In this document: positions 54,049-62,080 of the stretch, one piece after another
Layout of the letters: every line of letters begins with the position of its first letter
Position numbering within the stretch: the first letter of the stretch is position 1
Origin: Caloramator mitchellensis
Lineage (GTDB): Bacteria; Bacillota; Clostridia; Clostridiales; Caloramatoraceae
Direction of reading: 5' to 3'
Length of the DNA: 64,000 nucleotides
Assembly: GCF_001440545.1 (NCBI RefSeq)
Contig: NZ_LKHP01000006.1
Coordinates: forward strand, 1 to 64,000
Made by a program: the position numbers and the translations under genes
Notes under the pieces: generated by a model
Told to the model about the DNA's origin: nothing
What the model saw: only the letters and a program-made list of their open reading frames with translations
Databases searched by the model: none

Positions 54049-54480
54049 TTATAGCACCGTCCCGACAAATAACCCTAAAATAGCTCCAGCAAAAACTTCA
54101 ACTGGAGTATGACCTATTAACTCTTTAAGCTTTTCGTGTTTAAAATTTTTATGCATCAAATCTTCAATCATTAAATTCAAAATTCTCGCCTGTTTACCTG
54201 CGGCGCGTCTTACGCCTGCTGCATCATACATTACAACCATAGCAAAACAAAAAGAAATTGCAAAATTTATGCTATCAAATCCACTTAGTTTACCCACCTT
54301 AGTTGCAAGAGCAACCACAAAGGCTGAATGTGAGCTAGGCATACCTCCAGAGCCCACAAGCCTTGTAAAATCAATTTTACCTTTTTTTAGTGAAACAATC
54401 AATACTTTCAAAAGCTGAGCAATTAGCCATCCTAAAAATGCTGTAATTAAAACACTATTTTTAAAAATATCTAAATACAT
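54049..54480 (-). CDS. Divergent PAP2 family membrane protein
   Basis: The 143-residue protein has about four membrane helices and a shortened phosphatidic acid phosphatase-like signature, GSGGMPSSHSAFVVALATKV, with a later YDAAGVRRAAGKQA and the end GHTPVEVFAGAILGLFVGT. Divergent PAP2 (DUF212) proteins may act on isoprenoid or lipid phosphates; the activity is unproven. It stops six bases before OLE RNA and starts 10 bases after ispA, so it is probably part of the isoprenoid/OLE operon. A direct link with the prenyl diphosphate product of IspA is plausible. Confidence 0.9.
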   Translation of the reverse strand: MYLDIFKNSVLITAFLGWLIAQLLKVLIVSLKKGKIDFTRLVGSGGMPSSHSAFVVALATKVGKLSGFDSINFAISFCFAMVVMYDAAGVRRAAGKQARILNLMIEDLMHKNFKHEKLKELIGHTPVEVFAGAILGLFVGTVL

Positions 54481-54490
54481 AAAATTTCAC

Positions 54491-55369
54491 CTAACTTTCA
54501 CGCGTCAAGAGATAATTCGTAAGTTCATATAGAAATTTTGATTCATCTATCTTCAATGCAATATCTGCTGCATCTTTGCTAAATTTATTGGCCAACATTT
54601 TTGCTTTCTCAAGTCCAAATATAGTGACGAATGTAGGTTTGTTATCCTTTAAATCCTTTCCAATGCTCTTGCCTAACTTTTCTTTATCACCTGTAACATC
54701 TAGAATATCATCTACTATCTGAAATGCAATTCCAAGATTATAGCTATAGTTTTTAACATTATCGAGCATTTCATATCTATCTGCAATTATTGCTCCAATT
54801 GCACATGATGCTTCGATTAATTTGCCTGTTTTTTTATAATGCATCCCAAATAAGAGGTTTTCATCAATTTCGTTTCCAACGCTTGTTATATCTATTACTT
54901 GTCCGCCAATCATTCCAGTTATCCCGCTTGATTTTGAAATTTCAATCAGTGCATCAGTATATTTTTTATGATAGTTGTTCTTTTTTATAGCATTCAAAGC
55001 TATTTCAAATGCATAGTTCAAAAGAGCATCACCAGCTAATATTGCAATTGCTTCACCATACACTTTATGATTAGTAGGTTTACCTCTTCTAAAATCATCA
55101 TTATCCATTGCTGGCAAATCATCATGTATCAATGAATAAGTGTGAATCATTTCTATACAACAAGCTAAATCTAAAAGCTCCATAGCATTTCCGCCCAATG
55201 CTTCACAAACAGCAATGCTCAATACAGGTCTTATTCTTTTTCCACCTGCAAATAAGCTATATTTCATCGCCTCAACAATTTTTTTAGGTGCGTCACTTAT
55301 TTGCATTAGTTTTTCTAAATTATTATTTACCAAATCCTGCTTCAACTTAAGTGATTCAACAAAATTCAT
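54491..55369 (-). CDS. ispA: Farnesyl diphosphate synthase / polyprenyl synthetase
   Basis: Condenses isopentenyl diphosphate with allylic diphosphates to farnesyl (or geranylgeranyl) diphosphate. The 292-residue all-helical protein has GGKRIRPVLSIAVCEALGG, the first Asp-rich motif in HDDLPAMDNDDFRRGKPTNH and the second in FQIVDDILDVTGDKEKLGKS. It follows xseB by a single base, the order xseA-xseB-ispA common in bacteria. Product chain length cannot be read with confidence from sequence alone. Confidence 0.96.
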   Translation of the reverse strand: MNFVESLKLKQDLVNNNLEKLMQISDAPKKIVEAMKYSLFAGGKRIRPVLSIAVCEALGGNAMELLDLACCIEMIHTYSLIHDDLPAMDNDDFRRGKPTNHKVYGEAIAILAGDALLNYAFEIALNAIKKNNYHKKYTDALIEISKSSGITGMIGGQVIDITSVGNEIDENLLFGMHYKKTGKLIEASCAIGAIIADRYEMLDNVKNYSYNLGIAFQIVDDILDVTGDKEKLGKSIGKDLKDNKPTFVTIFGLEKAKMLANKFSKDAADIALKIDESKFLYELTNYLLTRES

Positions 55370-55370
55370 C

Positions 55371-55610
55371 CTAATCCTCCTCAGGAGTAAAATCCTTTTC
55401 CATTAACTCGCCATCATTTCCCTTAATTATTATGTTTATTTGTCTTTCTGCTTCATCTAATTTTTTATTGCAGTAATCCGATAGCTGAACTCCTTCCTGA
55501 AATAATTTTAAAGATTCATCAAGCGAAAGGTTGTCGCTTTCAAGTTTTTTAACGATTTCCTCCAACCTCTTTATAGCTTCCTCAAAATTCAAGTTTAATT
55601 CATTTCCCAT
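55371..55610 (-). CDS. xseB: Exodeoxyribonuclease VII small subunit
   Basis: The 79-residue helical protein has the family pattern FEEAIKRLEEIVKKLESDNL and LDESLKLFQEGVQLSDYCNK. It binds XseA to form exonuclease VII, which degrades single-stranded DNA. It overlaps the end of xseA by 16 bases, indicating translational coupling, and precedes ispA. Confidence 0.96.
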   Translation of the reverse strand: MGNELNLNFEEAIKRLEEIVKKLESDNLSLDESLKLFQEGVQLSDYCNKKLDEAERQINIIIKGNDGELMEKDFTPEED

Positions 55611-56881
55611 AAATTTACCTCCAGTTTTTCTTCAACGCGGCATTTTACACTACCATCGCTAACCTGTAGCATTAAAATATCATCTATCTCAATATCATTA
55701 ATGCTTTTAATTATCTCTTTCTCCTTTTCGACAAATGCATAACCTCTTGAAAGAATTTTTAAAGGGCTTAAAGCATCAATCTTACCAACTAGATATAAAA
55801 ATTTATTTCTTCTAATAGATAATATATTCGTTCCCAAAATGTCTAGCTTTGAACACAACATTTGGCTTTTATTTTTCTCATACGTAATCCTTTTATTTAT
55901 TATATTGATTATTTTGCTGTGTAGGTTATCTATATACTGGATGTTTTGAATTATTATGTTATTTGGTGAATAATTCATAATTCTTTGCTGCAAAGATTCA
56001 ATAATAAGCACTCTATGCCTAATATTATTGATTAAGGATTTATATAGAGCTTCATGACAATTTGTTATTTTAAATTTCAATTCCTCAAATTTTGGAACTG
56101 CAATCTCAGCAGCATGGGATGGTGTTGAAGCTCTAACGTCAGCAACAAAATCTGATATAGTTATGTCAGTTTCATGCCCAACTGCAGAAATGATAGGTAC
56201 TTTGCTTTCAAAAATTGCCCTTACAACTATTTCTTCATTAAATGCCCAAAGTTCTTCTATTGAACCGCCACCACGGCCTATTATTATAACATCTATATCG
56301 TCCCTAGTATTAAAATACCTAATACCTTCTACAATGCTCTCTGCAGCTCCTTCTCCCTGAACTTTTGCAGGATAAAGCAATATTTTTATGCCTGAAAATC
56401 TTCTTGTTGAAACATTAATAATATCCCTTATTACTGCACCTGTGCTTGAAGTTACAACTCCAATTTTTCTAGGAAACATTGGTAGCGGCTTTTTGTATTC
56501 GTCACTAAAAAGTCCTTCCTTAGCGAGCTTTTCTTTTAGCTGCTCATAGGCTAAATATAAACTTCCAAAGCCATCAGGCTCTAATTTTGTGCAATATAAT
56601 TGATACTGACCATCTCTTTCATAAATGCTGATCGAGCCATAAGCAAAAACACTCATCCCATCCTCTGGGATAAATTTTAATCTAGAACTATAACTTTTAA
56701 ATAAAATGCATTTTATTTTTGATTCATCATCCTTTAGTGTAAAATAAACATGACCTGAAGAATGAACTTTGTAATTTGAAATTTCGCCTTTTATATACAC
56801 ATTGCTTAAAACTTCATCTTCATCGATTAAATCTTTTATATATCTAGTTATCTGCGAAACAGTATAAGCTGTTTTATTCAT
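55595..56881 (-). CDS. xseA: Exodeoxyribonuclease VII large subunit
   Basis: The 428-residue catalytic subunit has an N-terminal OB-fold (TVSQITRYIKDLIDEDEVLS, SSGHVYFTLKDDESKIKCIL) and the nuclease domain with GVVTSSTGAVIRDIINVSTR, VIIIGRGGGSIEELWAFNEE and AVGHETDITISDFVADVRAS, followed by a coiled-coil tail. The ATG at 56881 overlaps the end of folD; GGAGG lies 12 bases before it, a long but usable spacing. It is cotranscribed with folD and xseB. Confidence 0.96.
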   Translation of the reverse strand: MNKTAYTVSQITRYIKDLIDEDEVLSNVYIKGEISNYKVHSSGHVYFTLKDDESKIKCILFKSYSSRLKFIPEDGMSVFAYGSISIYERDGQYQLYCTKLEPDGFGSLYLAYEQLKEKLAKEGLFSDEYKKPLPMFPRKIGVVTSSTGAVIRDIINVSTRRFSGIKILLYPAKVQGEGAAESIVEGIRYFNTRDDIDVIIIGRGGGSIEELWAFNEEIVVRAIFESKVPIISAVGHETDITISDFVADVRASTPSHAAEIAVPKFEELKFKITNCHEALYKSLINNIRHRVLIIESLQQRIMNYSPNNIIIQNIQYIDNLHSKIINIINKRITYEKNKSQMLCSKLDILGTNILSIRRNKFLYLVGKIDALSPLKILSRGYAFVEKEKEIIKSINDIEIDDILMLQVSDGSVKCRVEEKLEVNLWEMN

Positions 56882-57722
56882 AAATATATGCAGCCTCCAA
56901 AACATTTTCAATTAACATAGTTGTTGTCATCGAACCAACTCCTCCAGGAACGGGAGTTATCATAGAAGCTAACTCAATTGCCGCTTCGAAGTCAACATCC
57001 CCAACCAACCTTCCATCCACCATAGTTGTTCCTGCATCTATTATTATTGCACCTTCTTTAATCATATCCTTTGTAACTAATTTAGGCCTTCCTACTGCAC
57101 TTACGATTATATCAGAACTTAAAAGTATTGCCTTTAAATTTTTTGTTTTTGAATGGCATATAGTAACTGTAGCATTTTCATTTAATAATAATGCAGCTGC
57201 TGGTTTACCAACAATATTGCTTCTTCCTATTACTGCAACATTTTTGCCAGTTAACTCAGCGTTAACTTCCTTTAAAATTCTTACTATCCCCTTTGGTGTG
57301 CATGGAATCAGACATTTTTCTCCACGATAAAGCTTACCTGCGTTAATAGGGTTAAAGCAATCCACATCTTTATGAACAGCAATCATATTTGCAATATGGT
57401 CTTCATCTATATGTTTAGGAAGAGGAACTTGAACAAGTATTCCATGAACTTCTGGATTTACGTTTAACGATTTTATCAGCTCAATCAGCTCTTCTTCCTT
57501 GGTCTCCTCTGGCAGTTCGTATGTTAAAGATTTTAACCCAGCTTCAATGCATACTTTTTCCTTGTTTCTTACATATGAAACTGAAGCAGGATCACCACCG
57601 ACAATAATTGTTGCAAGGCATAATTTCATTCCCCTCCTGTGTTCAAATTCCCTAATCTTCATTTTTAAACTTTCTCTAATTTCTTTTGCTATTGCTTTAC
57701 AATCGATAACCTTTGCTGGCAT
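56874..57722 (-). CDS. folD: Bifunctional methylenetetrahydrofolate dehydrogenase/cyclohydrolase
   Basis: Interconverts 5,10-methylene- and 10-formyl-tetrahydrofolate with NADP. The 282-residue protein has the catalytic YVRNKEKVCIEAG (Tyr, Lys), VQVPLPKHIDEDHI, the Rossmann motif VIGRSNIVGKPAAALLLN and the end TPVGGVGSMTTTMLIEN with PVPGG. Two bases separate it from the TsaD-like gene upstream. It lies in the conserved nusB-folD-xseA block. Confidence 0.97.
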   Translation of the reverse strand: MPAKVIDCKAIAKEIRESLKMKIREFEHRRGMKLCLATIIVGGDPASVSYVRNKEKVCIEAGLKSLTYELPEETKEEELIELIKSLNVNPEVHGILVQVPLPKHIDEDHIANMIAVHKDVDCFNPINAGKLYRGEKCLIPCTPKGIVRILKEVNAELTGKNVAVIGRSNIVGKPAAALLLNENATVTICHSKTKNLKAILLSSDIIVSAVGRPKLVTKDMIKEGAIIIDAGTTMVDGRLVGDVDFEAAIELASMITPVPGGVGSMTTTMLIENVLEAAYIYE

Positions 57723-57724
57723 TT

Positions 57725-58642
57725 TTATTCCTCCTTTATTTTTCTTAATCCTATGTAAGCTACTCCGACCGCATTGTCTGTTGCGTAATTTGATTCTGAA
57801 AAAAATAGCCTTCCCTCAAACTTTCCCTTAAAATATTTCTTTAAAAAATTGCTTGAAGAAACTCCTCCAATTAAAATTATAGGTAAATTAAAGTCATTAA
57901 TCAAATTATTTATTAATTTTTCTAATGTCTTTGCTACACACATCATAGCCGCAAAGGATATTTCCTCTTGATTATAACCATTCTTTATCATGTTTAATCC
58001 ATTTGTTTCCTGACCTGATAAATTAAAATAGTAACCATCTACTCGTGACGGTATTCTCAAATCCTTTTTAGGAGCAGACAAAGCCAAATCGTCCATAGTC
58101 CTGCCACATGGAAAATTAATACCAAGTTCAACACCTAATCTATCTATAAATTGTCCAAAACTTATATCCCTTGTTCCGCCAATTAATTCTATCTTATAGT
58201 CTAAATATTTTTTTACCATTAATACTTCAGAAGTTCCACCAGAAAGATGAAGAGCAATAAAGTCATTGTAGTTAAAACTAATTGATTGAAGTGCCGATTC
58301 AATATGCCCTTCTTGATGTGTTGTTAAAAAAAGTGGAATAGATTTTGAAATTGAAATTACCTTTGCAAATCTTTCGCCTGCAATAAAAACTGGCATATAC
58401 GAATTATCCTGAGGTCTTGGTTTTACGCTTACGCAAACAGCTGCTATATCATTAATATTTATTTCGTCCAAAATATCTGGCAAATTATTAACATGCTGAA
58501 AAAGGGCTTCAGATTGCCTCAAGCCCTTTTCACCTCTTTTAACATCTAATATTTTTCTTTTATCATAGATTATGCCATTTTCATCAACAACAGCAATGGA
58601 TGTTGTATAATTGCTTGTATCAATACCCAACACCTTTTGCAT
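57725..58642 (-). CDS. TsaD/Kae1-like ASKHA-domain protein (paralogue)
   Basis: The 305-residue protein has the fold and signature of the TsaD/Kae1 family: GIDTSNYTTSIAVVDENG, the metal-binding HQEGH in TTHQEGHIESALQS, LHLSGGTSEVLMV and ILIGGVSSSNFLKKYF. It is shorter than TsaD (about 335 to 340 residues) and clearly divergent. A paralogue of this kind sits beside folD and nusB in many clostridia, separate from the real tsaD. It may modify RNA or be a regulatory homologue; its function is not established. Confidence 0.8.
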   Translation of the reverse strand: MQKVLGIDTSNYTTSIAVVDENGIIYDKRKILDVKRGEKGLRQSEALFQHVNNLPDILDEININDIAAVCVSVKPRPQDNSYMPVFIAGERFAKVISISKSIPLFLTTHQEGHIESALQSISFNYNDFIALHLSGGTSEVLMVKKYLDYKIELIGGTRDISFGQFIDRLGVELGINFPCGRTMDDLALSAPKKDLRIPSRVDGYYFNLSGQETNGLNMIKNGYNQEEISFAAMMCVAKTLEKLINNLINDFNLPIILIGGVSSSNFLKKYFKGKFEGRLFFSESNYATDNAVGVAYIGLRKIKEE

Positions 58643-58646
58643 AGTA

Positions 58647-59051
58647 TTATAACTCCTCTATAACTTTACCTAATATGCCGTTTATAAAAGCTGCAGAATT
58701 ATCTGTTCCATATTTTTTGGCAAGCTCTATAGCTTCGTTAACAGCTACAGGATTTGGAACATCTTCTCTTTTTAGCATTTCGAATATTGCTAATCTCATT
58801 ATTGAGATATCAACCTTTGCAATTCTATTGAGTTTCCAGCCCTGAGCATATTTTTCTATGTAACCATCTATAATATTAAGATTCTTTTCAATTCCACTTA
58901 TGCAATCTTTAATATAATCAATATCATCATTGCTAAACTTAATTTCATTGTTTTCATAAAAATCATTAATAACTTCTTCAGCTGAAGATTGACTTATTTC
59001 CATCTGGTAGAGCAATGTCATTGCCTTTTCTCTTGCATTTTTTCTACTCAT
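58647..59051 (-). CDS. nusB: Transcription antitermination factor NusB
   Basis: The 134-residue all-helical protein binds boxA RNA with S10 and supports rRNA antitermination. Conserved parts are SRKNAREKAMTLLYQMEISQ, RIAKVDISIMRLAIFEMLKR, and VAVNEAIELAKKYGTDNSAA with FINGILGKV. The ATG at 59051 is two codons inside the longest frame. It lies after asp23-amaP-DUF2273 and before the TsaD-like gene, the usual clostridial order. Confidence 0.97.
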   Translation of the reverse strand: MSRKNAREKAMTLLYQMEISQSSAEEVINDFYENNEIKFSNDDIDYIKDCISGIEKNLNIIDGYIEKYAQGWKLNRIAKVDISIMRLAIFEMLKREDVPNPVAVNEAIELAKKYGTDNSAAFINGILGKVIEEL

Positions 59052-59069
59052 GATCATTCCTCCAATGTA

Positions 59070-59297
59070 TTATTTCCACTTACTAAATAGCAGATTCCCA
59101 AAAAATTCGGATAAATCCTCATTATTGTCAATTTTTCTACCAATATAATACCCAATATAAGAACAAATTAATATAAATATTGTCTTAAAAAATCCTATTA
59201 ATAAAACAAATAGTGCAAATAATAAACCTATTGCGCAGCCTAACGATTTGCCTCTATTTTGATTAACAAAGTTAATTAAGTATTCCTTCCACATCAT
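59070..59297 (-). CDS. DUF2273 small membrane protein
   Basis: The 75-residue protein has one or two hydrophobic helices (GCAIGLLFALFVLLIGFFKT, IFILICSYIGYYIGRKID) and the family tail NEDLSEFFGNL. DUF2273 proteins accompany Asp23 and AmaP and are thought to help anchor Asp23 at the membrane. AGGGGTG before ATGATG makes 59297 or 59294 the start. It overlaps or abuts amaP. Confidence 0.88.
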   Translation of the reverse strand: MMWKEYLINFVNQNRGKSLGCAIGLLFALFVLLIGFFKTIFILICSYIGYYIGRKIDNNEDLSEFFGNLLFSKWK

Positions 59298-59305
59298 AGC
59301 ACCCC

Positions 59306-59839
59306 TCATTCCATTTTAAGCATAGTTCCGGATGCAATGTCATCAACCAATACCTTTACCTCTCCAACAGGAATTTCTGCAATCATTTCAATATATGATT
59401 TTACATTCTGTTGAATCTCCTTTACCAAATTAGGTATATTTATATCTGGAAACACCAACATTTTAATCATTATATTTATATTTTGTTTACCTGGTCTTAC
59501 AAATACCTTAATATCCTTTATTCCCTTTATGTTGGAAGTTGCCTTTAAAACAAGTGCTTTTACTGCTTCATTTGTAATAACTATCTCTCCATCAGATGTA
59601 TATTTAACAATTCCAGCTTTATTAGAAGTGTCTGTTTTTAGCAATCTAATTACAAAATAAATATTAATAGCAATTAATGCAAATGCAATTATATCAAAAA
59701 TATATGAACCAGTCAAAGAATAATAATAATTGATTTGTTCTTGGGGTATAATCCCTTTAATTGCCAATAATGCCACAGTAGTAGCAAAAGCCAAAAAAAC
59801 AAAATAGAGTGTAAATAAAAACTTCTCAAATTTATTCAT
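59306..59839 (-). CDS. amaP: Alkaline shock response membrane anchor AmaP
   Basis: The 177-residue protein has two N-terminal membrane helices (about 6-27 and 45-65) and a C-terminal Asp23-like domain (ITNEAVKALVLKATSNIKGI and DIKVFVRPGKQNINIMIKML). In Staphylococcus aureus AmaP holds the abundant envelope protein Asp23 at the membrane. The ATG at 59839 follows AAGGGGTGTTACAA. It is downstream of the Asp23 gene, separated by a hairpin. Confidence 0.9.
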   Translation of the reverse strand: MNKFEKFLFTLYFVFLAFATTVALLAIKGIIPQEQINYYYSLTGSYIFDIIAFALIAINIYFVIRLLKTDTSNKAGIVKYTSDGEIVITNEAVKALVLKATSNIKGIKDIKVFVRPGKQNINIMIKMLVFPDINIPNLVKEIQQNVKSYIEMIAEIPVGEVKVLVDDIASGTMLKME

Positions 59840-59866
59840 TTGTAACACCCCTTGTTAAAATTTAAA

Positions 59867-59892
59867 TTAACCCTCTGATTACAGAGGGTTAA
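59867..59892 (-). terminator. Intercistronic hairpin between asp23 and amaP
   Basis: TTAACCCTCTG and CAGAGGGTTAA form a perfect 11-bp stem with a 4-base loop. AT-rich sequence follows on the minus strand but no long T run, so partial termination or mRNA processing is more likely than full termination. Confidence 0.65.
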
Positions 59893-59900
59893 TTTAATGA

Positions 59901-60287
59901 TTATTTCTTTACCTTTTCTTCGTCCTTAACTTCTTTTTGGAAGTTTACTCCTTGAACGTGAACATTTACTTGGGTAACAGTAATCCCAGTCATAGTTTCA
60001 ACTGAAAGCTTTACCTTCTTTTGAACTTCTTTTGCAACTTCAGGAATAGAAACGCCATAATCAACAACAATATTTGCATCTATCAAAACTTCATTTTCTC
60101 CTAATTGAACCTTTATACCCTTAGCAGGAGATTTTACACCTACTTTTTCCAGCATATCGCCTGTAAATCCACCAGTTAAATCAGCAACTCCTGAAACTTC
60201 ATTAACTGCCATAGATGCAATAAGCGAAATTACTTCAGGTGCTATCTTTATCTGCCCAAATTCATTTAAGTTCATTTCTCCTTCCAC
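59901..60287 (-). CDS. Asp23/Gls24 family envelope stress protein
   Basis: The 128-residue protein has the family core IKIAPEVISLIASMAVNEVS, GVADLTGGFTGDMLEK and the strand VNVHVQGVNF. These proteins form a layer under the membrane and are induced by alkaline or cell-wall stress in Staphylococcus; in clostridia their role is less clear. The best start is GTG at 60287, six bases after AGGAGGTG; an ATG at 60275 has too short a spacing. It is followed by AmaP and DUF2273, its usual membrane anchors. Confidence 0.92.
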   Translation of the reverse strand: MEGEMNLNEFGQIKIAPEVISLIASMAVNEVSGVADLTGGFTGDMLEKVGVKSPAKGIKVQLGENEVLIDANIVVDYGVSIPEVAKEVQKKVKLSVETMTGITVTQVNVHVQGVNFQKEVKDEEKVKK

Positions 60288-60358
60288 AGTTTACACCTCC
60301 TGTCTCGTCTTTTCTTATCATTAGTTTATTACTAAAATTTGAAAAAATCAAGCATATT

Positions 60359-60844
60359 TTATTTTTGCCTTACTGTAATTCTTGAAGGAGAAATTCCCGT
60401 CGTTTTTACAACAATATCCTTAATTTGGTTAGCATCTTCGCTTGTCAATGAATTGTCTGTTTTGACTACAACCTCAACTCCATTATCGTCTATAAAACAT
60501 AGACTATCTTCAAATCCCTTTTCCTTGACAAGAGTTTCAATCTTATTTTCTTTCAAAGCTCTATCGTTTAATTGCATTAATTTAGTTGTGGCTGCATTCT
60601 TGGCAGTTTTAGTAGCATCTTGGCTTGAAATTATCTTTTCTAATTCTTGTTTTACTACATCCCTTTCCTGTTGTCTCTCAATTCTACTTTCAGCAAAATA
60701 GTTAGTAACTTCCTTTGTTTCCACATTCTTCCCAATAGTAGTTAAATTTCCTGAGTCATTAAACTTTTTTGCAAACCAACCAGAAAATGCAATTAATACG
60801 ATAAGAACTGCGATTATTGCAGTTTGTCTTTTTACATCAGACAT
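60359..60844 (-). CDS. spoIIIAH: Stage III sporulation protein AH
   Basis: Mother-cell component of the SpoIIIAH-SpoIIQ channel that joins mother cell and forespore. The 161-residue protein has one N-terminal membrane helix (about 8-26), a Lys/Glu-rich helical part (ESRIERQQERDVVKQELEKI) and the C-terminal YscJ/FliF-like ring-building domain (GFEDSLCFIDDNGVEVVVKT). It is the last gene of the spoIIIA operon. AAAGGAGGGGG precedes the start. Confidence 0.96.
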   Translation of the reverse strand: MSDVKRQTAIIAVLIVLIAFSGWFAKKFNDSGNLTTIGKNVETKEVTNYFAESRIERQQERDVVKQELEKIISSQDATKTAKNAATTKLMQLNDRALKENKIETLVKEKGFEDSLCFIDDNGVEVVVKTDNSLTSEDANQIKDIVVKTTGISPSRITVRQK

Positions 60845-60905
60845 AGTCCCCCTCCTTTAAATTTAAATCTAATAAATTTATATGTTATAAACTTAATTAT
60901 TATAA

Positions 60906-61499
60906 TTAATTTTTCATAGGTAGTGCCGAAACTTTGTATGATGGAACATTCAGCAGTGTTTTAACAGCAGTAATAATCTGCTCTTTAACCATGGGATTTT
61001 TAGCTCCTTCAGCAACAACAATTACACCACCAATATTAGGATTAATCTGTTTTATTATTAAAGGTTTATTTGAATTTCCTTCGTTAAGCAATACAACGTT
61101 TATGTTTTTGTTATTTTCTGTAGTTATCCTGTTCCCACCTTGATTGTCCTTTTCTTCAATCTTTCTTGTGCTGTAGTTTTCGTTATATGCTGGAACTGTA
61201 GCACTGCCTCCCTCAAAATAAATCATAACACTAACTTTCCCCACGCCTTCAATTTGTGAAAGTATTTCAGTAAGTTCTCTTTTAATCTTTTCTTCATAGG
61301 AAAAAGTTGGGTTTAATGCTTCGCTGCTTACCTCTATAACAGACTTTTCTTCCTTCTTCTTTTTATCTGAAATCTTTATTTGATTATATGTATCAGCAAT
61401 AATCATAAGCAAAATACCAACCAAAATTACTATCAATACATTAAGAACTATCTTTTTTGTATCCTTAGGTAGCTTATCCATAAATTTTTTAAAATCCAT
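60906..61499 (-). CDS. spoIIIAG: Stage III sporulation protein AG
   Basis: Ring-forming secretion-like subunit of the SpoIIIA channel. The 197-residue protein has one membrane helix (about 20-40), a linker and a ring-building domain (REIDEKDN-like insert, QINPNIGGVIVVAEGAKNPM, VKEQIITAVKTLLNVPSYKV). The ATG at 61499 fits the GAGGGG site. Sixty-one bases separate it from spoIIIAH. Confidence 0.95.
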   Translation of the reverse strand: MDFKKFMDKLPKDTKKIVLNVLIVILVGILLMIIADTYNQIKISDKKKKEEKSVIEVSSEALNPTFSYEEKIKRELTEILSQIEGVGKVSVMIYFEGGSATVPAYNENYSTRKIEEKDNQGGNRITTENNKNINVVLLNEGNSNKPLIIKQINPNIGGVIVVAEGAKNPMVKEQIITAVKTLLNVPSYKVSALPMKN

Positions 61500-61508
61500 A
61501 TTCACCCC

Positions 61509-62075
61509 TCACCTTTCAAACTCAATCGTATTTTCCCCAATACCGTAATTCTCCTTCAAAAACTTTATCACGTCCATATTTCTAATCTCAAATGAAGCTT
61601 CATTTTTATTGCTTCCAATTACAACCTTTTCAATTGACTTGATATTGTTTTTCGAGTTTAAGCTTAATACTATTCGTTCAATCTTGCCAAACCCAACGCT
61701 TTTCATATTTTCATTTACTTGAATTAATAATACATCATATTTGTTATTAAAATTCTGATCTATCTCATTTTCAAGATTGTTCTTCAAATTCATCTTAAAT
61801 TGATTTATTATTTCTTTATTATAATTATCTTCTATTTTAATAGATTCCGTAGAACCCTCATAATAGCTTATATATTTATTAATAGAATTGCTGATATCAA
61901 TTTCCTTACCAAACATATTAAAAACAGGTATCAAAATAGTTATTAATACAATTAAACCTAAAACAAATTTTGCATATCTCTTCAAGCTATTTGACGGCAA
62001 TATAATTTCTACAAGAGTTATAAAAATATAAACGCTTACAATAAGTTTTACCCAGGAACTTATAAAATTAATCAT
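61509..62075 (-). CDS. spoIIIAF: Stage III sporulation protein AF
   Basis: The 188-residue protein has two N-terminal membrane helices (LIVSVYIFITLVEIILPSNS and FVLGLIVLITILIPVFNMFG) and a soluble C-terminal domain ending ENYGIGENTIEFER. It belongs to the SpoIIIA complex; its cytoplasmic or intermembrane part resembles ring-building domains. The start at 62075 overlaps the end of spoIIIAE, as expected in this tightly packed operon. Confidence 0.94.
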   Translation of the reverse strand: MINFISSWVKLIVSVYIFITLVEIILPSNSLKRYAKFVLGLIVLITILIPVFNMFGKEIDISNSINKYISYYEGSTESIKIEDNYNKEIINQFKMNLKNNLENEIDQNFNNKYDVLLIQVNENMKSVGFGKIERIVLSLNSKNNIKSIEKVVIGSNKNEASFEIRNMDVIKFLKENYGIGENTIEFER

Positions 62076-62080
62076 ATAAA

